Below, piece by piece: positions 56,454-64,000 of a stretch of 64,000 bases of DNA. The stretch is from Bryopsis sp. KO-2023 (lineage: Eukaryota > Chlorophyta > Ulvophyceae > Bryopsidales > Bryopsidaceae): assembly GCA_030272585.1 (NCBI GenBank), contig BSYQ01000003.1:6448001-6512000 (forward strand), read 5' to 3'. Every line of letters starts with the position of its first letter. Position 1 is the stretch's first letter. The translations under genes were made by a program, and so were the position numbers. The notes beneath the pieces were generated by a model, which saw only the letters and a program-made list of their open reading frames with translations, ran no database searches and was not told the DNA's origin.

Positions 56454-59348
56454 TTAATACGGTTGATACCTGCCCTGACGAACCTTCCTGCGGACCTTGG
56501 CATCACTAGCATACGATCGCAACTCCCCATTAGGACCATAGGGATTATGAAATCCATCTGACATAGCATACCCACCCCATGCATCGAACGACGCTTCACC
56601 ACCACCCATAACACCCCCATTTCCGAAACCTATATCGGGCCGACCCATCCCAACCCCAGCTCCACCCATGCCACCCCCGGCCCCGGCACCAGCCCCAGCC
56701 CCAGCTCCAGCTGCAACCCCACCCCAATTAGCCCTAGCCCAAGGGTCAAAAGGTGCATGTTCAAACTCCGGGTGAGGAAAAGGTATCGACTCGGGATTGA
56801 AAGGTGCCATCGCCATCGGGTGTGCCGGTTCTCTAGGAGGGTAGAGGTTTGCATCTGACTGCTGATGGTGGTGGTGGTGGTGGTGGGCTGGGAAATTTGC
56901 TGAGTCATGGCTGTGCCAGTCTGACCATTCACGCTTCGGCAGTTGGGTTTGTTCGCTCTGGGTTAAGTGGGTGGGGCTAGACCCAGTTGGAACTTTCGTT
57001 GACGAGTCTGTTGCAGGTAGTAACCCCAAGGATTGCGCTGAACACGCCAGAAAGAGGGGAAAAATCAATTAGGATAAGTCAAATTTTGCAAAAATTCTCG
57101 TCAGAACTTGCCCAGCCTTTTTCTATTGGTAGAGAATGAAAGAAATGTACGAACACCACACTGGATTGAAAAACAGGTGCCAAATTCTGATCACTTTTTG
57201 GCAAAAACTTTTAGTTGAGAGCTCACCCATGAGAGTGGATGCCTTGGTGGCTTCCACCGCCGCCTTTCGATTTGGATGACTGAATGCTTGGAGGATTGTC
57301 TGACCCCGGATTTGGTGATGATCGCCCTTGGCCTTCAAAACCTAATTTAAAAAACAAAACAGGGATAAAGAACATTCAAATCTTGACACCATCAATATGC
57401 CCCCCCCCAACCTCTCTAAACCTGTTGAAACACTGTTTTAAGAGTGCTTACCAGTCCATCATAGAATCTCATCAAGGATCGGCCGTCTTTAACACTCCAG
57501 TCATCGGGAGCATTATCATGTGCCATTACTTGTACCGATACCAAATTGAGGACATCATTGAGAGCCTTCAGCATGCTTCTCTGGAAAAAACACAATCCAA
57601 ACCCCTATTGGGTCAGTAAACGAAGCACTAGGCAAAAAGTAAGACTCTTGGGTTGTATTTGTCTTGGCTTACTAAGCTTCATGTCATGGTTGACTGTATG
57701 TGAATGGTTTAGACCTCATAGAAATGCAAAAAAAAGGAAAAAAAGGTATTGAACTGCAATGGATTTTTGTGCGTATTAATGATTTAACATATCTTGATGG
57801 AACACGAAACCCACAAGTTATAATCCGTGATCCTCTCCTGCTGTCATGCTGAAAATTGACAAATTGTTTTTTTTTTATGTATTTAACGTTTTTTTCGAAG
57901 GCTGGGATTGGGTTTCAAAAAAAAAAACATTCACAAAACAGAGAAACACGATTTTTTGCAGAATGGCGAACTCTTCAAGAAATATCTTGCTGTTCTAGTT
58001 CACGTGCACATCAATTGCTTACCGCTCTGTAATTGCCGCTGTTTAAAACGATGTCTCCGTTTGGAAGAACCTAAAATAAAAAACCAATGGATCAAAAAAG
58101 ATGGTTGACATTGTTGTTGGAGAATGCTTGTCTGCTTTTTCTTCTTTGTCCAGGTGACTGACCCAGTTTTTTTTTAAATATTCTTCCCCAAAATTTGTAA
58201 AATATGCAATTCATTTTCTGGACATTCTCTGCTGCATCTCTCGAGTTTTGGACAGAAAGTTGAACAGGAAAATGCAACGCCATCATTCAAACCATGGACA
58301 TCGTCGCTCTTTGGGGGAATTCTCACAAAGCACCCAATGTATGAATAGGCAGAAAGAAAAAAGAAAAAAAGCAACAATAATACTTACTTTCACGATTTCT
58401 GTGCCTCTCAGCTTGATCACCACATGACCCCCAGCCATGTCCATGGTGCAATTTTCGTACTGCAAAAGAGTTACAGCAAAAGCTTCGTTAAATTACTCGG
58501 TTCCAGAACTTTTACCTGTGGAAAAATATGCAATGGATATGCCCACATCTCCCTGGACTTTTTCTGGTTCATGTTTTTAACGATTTATCAGGTCGAGATG
58601 AAAACCTTGCTTTTGCTTTAAGTGCAACTCCTACATTTATGGGGGGGGGGGGCAAGAAAATATGCTCATGAGAAAAATTCTAATCAAAATATTCATACAT
58701 GTAGCTCTATATCCATATATGTTCTTTCCACAGTAGAAAGTCAACACCCCGTTGCCTTTTTTTTCCACCCCCCAGAGCTTGATTTTTGCGAGTAGCAAAT
58801 CTCCACGCACTCACATTTTTCGGGTCGAACCCGTCTTCTTGCTGATGGTAATTGTGTTCCCTACGCCAGTCGGTGGCGTGTCTGTCGCTCCTCCCTCCCC
58901 GTTGAAAGTCGCCGTAATCTTGTTGTTGTTGTCGACGTTCCCCCCCACCTCGCCCACCCCACGACGAATTCCCTGCGCCGAACCCACCCGACGGCCCCCT
59001 CCCACGAAAGCCACCCCCTCTAGATTGTCCCCGCATCGCTCCACCACCACCTCGCCAGTCCCTCCCTCTTTCGAAACCCCTGTCGAAACCGACGTTATTC
59101 CAGCCACCACGTCGAAAATCACCTCGACCCGATCCCCAGGCGTTGTCCCCACCGCCACCTCTGCGAACCCCCATCCCCCTGCGCCCTGCCCCGTGAAAAT
59201 TCTGACCGCCGGTGGTCCTGGGCTGTCGTTCCATCTGTTTTTGCTGTGATGGGTTGCCGTCGCGACTGGGTGCGTGGGGGGTGTCCTCGTCTCGTCTCAT
59301 TAAAGCGTCGAGACTCATATCCAAGTGCTCTGGGTTGGTGTCGGCCAT
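56454..59348 (-). CDS. UAP56-binding-motif RGG protein, putative mRNA export factor (6 exons)
   Basis: Exons, from the start: 59348-58815, 58459-58388, 58070-58023, 57580-57452, 57341-57227, 57037-56454; 493 aa. Near the N-terminus is LDMSLDALMRRDED, which fits the UAP56-binding motif of ALY/UIF-type export adaptors. Residues ~30-150 are rich in RGG/GRG. A compact domain follows (GGHVVIKLRGTEIVKVLPNG, IVLNSGNYR, LKALNDVLN, WSVKDGRSLMRF) like that of plant UIEF-type proteins. Then come a low-complexity Gly/Ala/His/Pro region and a basic tail (RRKVRQGRYQPY). It is likely nuclear, linking mRNA to the UAP56 helicase; this is inference from motifs. An in-frame ATG at 59375 would add nine residues. 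It is divergent from ORC6. Confidence 0.8.
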
Positions 59349-59753
59349 TATGTCGTGCTCGCTCGACATACACACTCTGCTGAGGGATTTGCAAATTTTT
59401 CTTCTCTGTCACTAATGTGTCGGGAACGAGTGAGTCAGGGATGTGTCAAAAGTACGGCCAACCCAGGGCTCCTCTTCACCAACGGGCAGGAAAACCGCTT
59501 CTTGATTGCGAGACGAGGGGCGGGATTCGTCCACGCCGCGTTCGTTTCGCTTCGTGGAGCAAGGGAGATTCAGCCTGGGCTGCGATTGCAATCGCAAAAT
59601 GCTGAATGAACGAGAGATTGTCCGACATGGGCAGGTCGGTTTCCCAGTCAGACTGCCAGAATCTAGCGCAACTCAACGAAGGCTCCAGCACAGCCCCCAG
59701 ACGAGTTTTTTTAGCCTTTGAAGCGGTTTTGGTTCGAACTACGTACAGGTACT
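59349..59753. promoter_or_regulatory. Bidirectional promoter of the UAP56-binder and ORC6 genes
   Basis: About 405 bp separate two head-to-head starts. It contains a 16-bp perfect palindrome, tgcgattgcaatcgca (59581-59596), roughly central. No TATA box is evident. Compact sharing suggests co-regulation, which is inference. Confidence 0.5.
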
Positions 59754-61273
59754 ATGTCGGTGGAAGACAAACAGATAATCGAGGCCCTAGCGAAGAGAAT
59801 CGAGGACTTGGCGGAGGAAGTCGTCACGCAGGCTGCGGTTTTTCTAACGGAGTCTAGAAACAAAGTCAGGGATCTCGGAAAGGTGAAGGCCTTTCGGAAA
59901 GGTTTCATCGATGCGCGCCTCCATACAGAAAGAATTCGCTTTGCAGACTCCTGCCGCGAGAAGTGGTGAATCACGACTTGTAGTGCTGGACAGGGAGAGC
60001 CTTCTAGAGCAGCCGCTTGCGTTCAACTGGCCTGCGATGCGTGAGCAACGAAACGATGTCGTTCGCCAAAGTTACGAAGCGCTTATCTCATCTTCAGCCA
60101 TGGCTTGAATGGAACTTTGATGTGCACCAGGTGTGGCGTGGTCGCCGACAAAAAGAAAATACGTCGTCATGGGTGCGTCGACGAAAAGGTGCGTACCCAA
60201 CGCTGGCAGTAGAAAAAGAAGTTTGGACGTGCTTCGGGTAAACTCTGTGGATGGTGATATGGACTGGTTCGTTTTTGTTGCAAGTAGACGTACTATAGAG
60301 GGCTGGCCAGGCTGCAGAAGAGTTTGGGGGTTCTGCAAGACGTAGACGTCACCGAAATGGCGAAAAAATTCGGGTAAGTGCTGCGTTACAGTTTTCACAG
60401 CGTTACGTTTTCTGAGGGGACCCCGTTGCTTTGCTACCACGCTTGCTTTCCTGCAAATTCTGAAAGAAAAATTTTATGCAGGATTGCAAATCTTTTGTGC
60501 AGTTGGAGAGCTGGCGGCTCGAAATTGATCGAATATCATCAAACCTGCATAAATTTCTCAAATTTCTGTGCTTGCTTGTGTTGTTGTTGTTTTTTTTTCC
60601 CATTTCAGATGTGTTCGGCACTCCAAGGTGGCCATCAGAACTCTGGATGCATACAAAACACAATTCTTGAAAGGATTGGGCACAAGGGACCAACAGAGTG
60701 CGAATTTCAATCGGCCGGTGTTTTCAGTGGTGGCTTTTTATCTGGTTGCAGTGAAAAACAGGGCGAAAGTGGATAGACAGGAGCTCGCTCAATGGTGAAG
60801 ATTGTTTGATGTGCATGAGTACAGCAAAAGAAGGGAAAGAAATGTACTTTTGTGAAAGCGGATGTGTCCCTTTCCAGTTAAAAATGCTGACACGTAATTT
60901 TTGATATATTTATTGATGAAAAGAAGAAAATCCAACACAGAATGAAGGAAAATGGTGGGAGAATTATATCTAGATATGGGTGAAACAAGCACATTTTGAA
61001 TTAGCCATGCACATCAACACACCATCATTGTGCCACATTTAGATTCACAGACAAGACCTTATAATAAGATTTTGTGGTGATTTCTTTTGTTTCGTCGGGT
61101 AATGAATAAGCTATGGGATCGATGAGGTCGAATTCGATGAAGTTGCGAAATCAATGAGGGATCTTTGCTACAACACGGTTGGAATTTCCAAAACGAAAAG
61201 GCCGGCAGAGGAGATCAAAACGAACAACACACTGCTTGGCAGACACAGGCAAGTCTCAAGAGCGAGAACATAG
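59754..61273 (+). CDS. ORC6: Origin recognition complex subunit 6 (6 exons)
   Basis: Exons: 59754-59882, 59994-60040, 60210-60237, 60288-60373, 60609-60794, 61111-61273; 212 aa. It is a subunit of the origin recognition complex that marks replication origins in the nucleus, built from two TFIIB-like cyclin folds. The second half is clear: TYYRGLARLQKSLGV, EMAKKFGCVR, NFNRPVFSVVAFYLVAVK, KVDRQELAQCYGIDEVEFDE and SMRDLCYNTVGISK all align with plant and animal ORC6. The first half (VTQAAVFLTESRNKV, SRAAACVQLACDA) is recognisable but shorter than usual, and exon 3 is only 28 nt. An undetected exon between 60040 and 60210 is possible. Phases are otherwise consistent to the stop. Confidence 0.88.
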
Positions 61274-62856
61274 TGTAGAGGAATCCCACAAATATCACTT
61301 GGGGGGGGTTACCTAATGGCTTCCAGGTGAACAAATGGCACAAACCTCACATCATCGATATATCGAGAAATATAAAAAAGTGGAAAAAAAGTGACACAAT
61401 CGTTCTTCCTTCAAAATGTCAACTTGAGTCGCAAAACTGAAAACGAGATGCAATGATATGTTTTTGTGGCCTTTTTTCGAGTATCGAATATAGACCCTCA
61501 TTGCTTCGGTCAAGGCTTGATCAAGATAGTTGCAATATCAATCTCAAATTCAAAAAATGAAGCGCCTGATGTTTGATTTAAGTTTTGTCACACAGGGCAC
61601 AGAAGAGACCCCTCGAAGAAACTACCGAAAAAAAGGTGACCAATGCTGAGCCTTATCACACTGCTTGTACAATTGGAAAGATTTTTTTATTTCTGACTTT
61701 CGATTAATTGACCTCAGGACTCTTTCGAGACTTTGAGGGAAATGGGTTCTGCCAAACAAATCCCCCACTCAGGGAAGCGTCTGAAACAAATGACTCTACC
61801 TTTCAAGAAACTGGAGAAGTAGGGTGTCCAATCACAGCAGGTTTAAACCTCCGAATATTCCACCAGGGGGATATTTTGTCAGGACACGGTCATGCACACA
61901 CATACTGTCCTTGTATTCGATATATCAGTGTAAATAACACAGAGAGTTTGCAGCAAAAAACCCCCATAAAAAGAAAGAACACAAAACTGTGTTTTGTTTT
62001 TGTTTTTCTCATAATGCCAACGACATTCACTAAACAATTCATAGGCCAGTCAAAAGCAACTCTTTTCCTCCCATTTAAAGGACATTAGCCAGAGCTGATG
62101 AGTCAGACGATGGAACAGCACCATCCACCACCCACAATCCCTGGTCAAAAGTAAACTGACACTTTTTTTTATCTCTTTTCCTTTTGTTTCGTTTTTTTGG
62201 AACAGAAAAAGAAAAAAGTGACGTCCTCTCATATCTCGCGTAAACATATTATCAGTAAACAGGCCATTGCATCCTCATATATCCCACTTCTCAAAATCAG
62301 GTTTCCCCCCCTCCCCCCCTAAAAAAAACGATATCCCAACCTCATAATTCTCTCAGAAATTGCCATGCACTCCCCAGATCCAGTGCCCCTCCCTTTGTTT
62401 TTTTTTTCCTTTGGAAAACCTGCGATGGGAATCCAAATCTTGGCTTCCTCGGTAAAACCTATGCCTTTTGTTGCTTGATAACCCTCCATCCTGCCAAGAG
62501 GTCTGATCTACCAACAGTTCGCTGTTCTTTTTTGTTTTCTCCTCTCTCTCTCGACCCAAGGGGAATAAAAATAAATGAAATCTCTATGCTCACCCCCTCT
62601 CCCTCCCCCCTTTTTTTTTCCCCCTCGCTCTATTTGTTTCCTCATGTGAAACCTATCCTTTTTTCATGTGTTGGTTGGTGGGAAACAGCCAAAAAAAAAA
62701 AAAAAAAGAAAAAAAAAAAGAGAGAGTGCCAGCACCGAACGAGGGTGTCAAAAATTCGACCCGCTCCACCGAGGGAAACAAAAAAAAAGTGATTGAATCG
62801 CTGAAAAAAAAAAGGAATTTTCCATGCGTTTCTCCACCCACATTGCCGATCGAAGG
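61274..62856. other. Intergenic between convergent genes
   Basis: No gene recognised in about 1.6 kb. Homopolymer runs (A, C and T) are frequent from 62150 to 62720, including a run of about 18 A near 62690. Confidence 0.45.
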
Positions 62857-64000
62857 CTACCGAAGAGCCATGATCGACGATGCATTGTACACTCGCCAAA
62901 TCGTTTCCCCCAGCAAATTAGCCACGGATAAGACCGTCAGCTCCGAAAACATGTTTTCTTGCCGAGTTGGAATGGTGTTGGTGACTATGACTTCTTGGAA
63001 CACCCCGCTGGATAACCTCTCGATTGCGGGTGGGCTGAACACCGCGTGCGTTGCGCAAGCATACACTTCCCTGGCGCCGTGGTCATGCAGCGCTCTGGCA
63101 GCATTAGTGATGGTTCCAGCCGTGTCGATCATGTCATCCACCAACACAGCCACCTTGCCTTCCACATCCCCGATAAGATTCATGACATTGGAGACGTTGT
63201 GGGCGGAGCGGCGCTTGTCGACGATGGCCAGAGGAGCGTCGTTGAGTTTCTTGGCAAAGGCTCGTGCTCGAGCGACTCCACCCACGTCGGGTGACACAAC
63301 CACCAGGTCACCTGGTTAAGAATGTGCAGAGATTTAGACCAGCTTATTCTTGAATTTGTCACACACACACACAACATGACATATTACATCGTTGATGTGG
63401 ACACAGGCTTCCCATTTCTATCGAACACTGTGCAGAGACTTTGTTTTTATGTATATGAAAACACCAACTTCACTGATTTGGCCTTATGAAAGCACTAACT
63501 TCACTGATTTGGGGTTCCAGTTGTTGCATCAAACACTCGACAGGAGTCTAATTACGCCAATCGCCATTCCAGCTGCAGATTTTCATGATAATTCCTTGGC
63601 GTTTTTCTTAGCGTTGTAGATATTGGAGCACCCTACCATTCGTTATCCGTTTGGATGCAAGATAATCCAACAGAACCACGTCGCCATACACATGGTCGAC
63701 TGGGATATCAAAATATCCGACGCATTGGCCTGAATGCAAATCCATAGCCAGCACCCTGTGGGCTCCAGCTTCCGTCACCAGATTGGCCGTCAATTTCGCA
63801 GCGATGGATTCCCTTCCTTGGGTTTTTCGATCAGCCCGGGCATATCCGTAGTATGGAATGACAGCGGTGATCGATCGGGCCGACGCGCGACGGCATGCAT
63901 CGATCATGACTAATAGCTCCATGAGATTGTCGTTGACGGGCGGGCAAGTGGGTTGAATTAAAAAAACATCACAACCACGTATCGACTCCTACAAGACATA
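62857..64000 (-). CDS. PRS: Ribose-phosphate pyrophosphokinase (PRPP synthetase), C-terminal two exons
   Basis: Exons, in coding order: 63988-63637 and 63311-62857. The N-terminal exons lie beyond the window; bases 63989-64000 are intron with an acceptor ttgtag. The visible 268 residues cover most of the enzyme that makes PRPP from ribose 5-phosphate and ATP for nucleotide, histidine and tryptophan synthesis. Motifs: [35 protein letters not shown] (ATP loop), [30 protein letters not shown], and the PRPP-binding loop [10 protein letters not shown]. The sequence is closest to plant class I enzymes. It ends LGETIWRV then SSIMALR. Localisation cannot be judged without the N-terminus. Confidence 0.96.
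63459..63512. repeat. Imperfect ~29-bp tandem duplication in the PRS intron
   Basis: accaacttcactgatttgg is followed about 10 bases later by actaacttcactgatttgg, within the intron 63312-63636. Confidence 0.8.

Noticed and set aside
56630..56932. Minus-strand alternative frame over the Gly/Ala/His-rich exon
   Set aside because: It is a shadow of low-complexity coding DNA; the chosen frame continues from the preceding exon with correct phase.

Overview
The window is eukaryotic nuclear DNA. Most genes are split by short to medium GT-AG introns. I infer a green-lineage alga: there is a chloroplast-type MenA (phylloquinone) prenyltransferase with a transit-peptide-like N-terminus, a plant-like class I PRPP synthetase, a plant-type MCU, and a PAT/DIRS-type tyrosine-recombinase retrotransposon (to my knowledge found in green algae but not in flowering plants). 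The species cannot be fixed from sequence alone.

Layout. 1-5.25 kb: the pol part of a Ty3/gypsy chromovirus, followed by a coiled-coil ORF. 5.25-13.8 kb: a higher-order repeat field of GC palindromes and A-tract hairpins, including a nested inverted repeat. 14.9-18.2 kb (+): a nine-exon secreted Cys/Ala-rich protein with two copies of one module joined by a TPSGD-type repeat linker. 20.3-26.9 kb (-): an eleven-exon receptor-like multi-pass membrane protein. 27.5-32.0 kb (+): a PAT-like tyrosine-recombinase retrotransposon with split direct repeats. 32.6-33.3 kb (+): an RGG protein with three copies of an unrecognised repeat. 34.5-35.4 kb (-): MCU. 37.1-38.7 kb (-): RNASEH2A. 39.3-40.1 kb (-): a 93-aa unknown. 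40.8-45.4 kb (+): an HU-CCDC81 protein. 46.1-48.6 kb (+): an SNIP1/DAWDLE-like FHA protein. 49.9-52.0 kb (+): MenA. 53.6-55.4 kb (-): a second Cys/Ala-rich secreted protein, paralogous to the first. 56.5-59.3 kb (-): a UAP56-binding RGG protein. 59.8-61.3 kb (+): ORC6. 62.9-64.0 kb (-): PRPP synthetase, running off the right edge.

Most host genes are housekeeping (replication, RNA-DNA hybrid removal, mRNA export and processing, nucleotide and quinone synthesis, mitochondrial calcium uptake). They do not form one pathway. The 93-aa gene and HU-CCDC81, and the UAP56-binder and ORC6, are head-to-head pairs.

The least explained elements are the duplicated Cys/Ala-rich secreted family, the receptor-like protein, the RGG/GW-repeat protein and the repeat field. 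Exon boundaries were read by eye. In every multi-exon model the splice phases and total length are mutually consistent, but transcripts are needed to confirm them.
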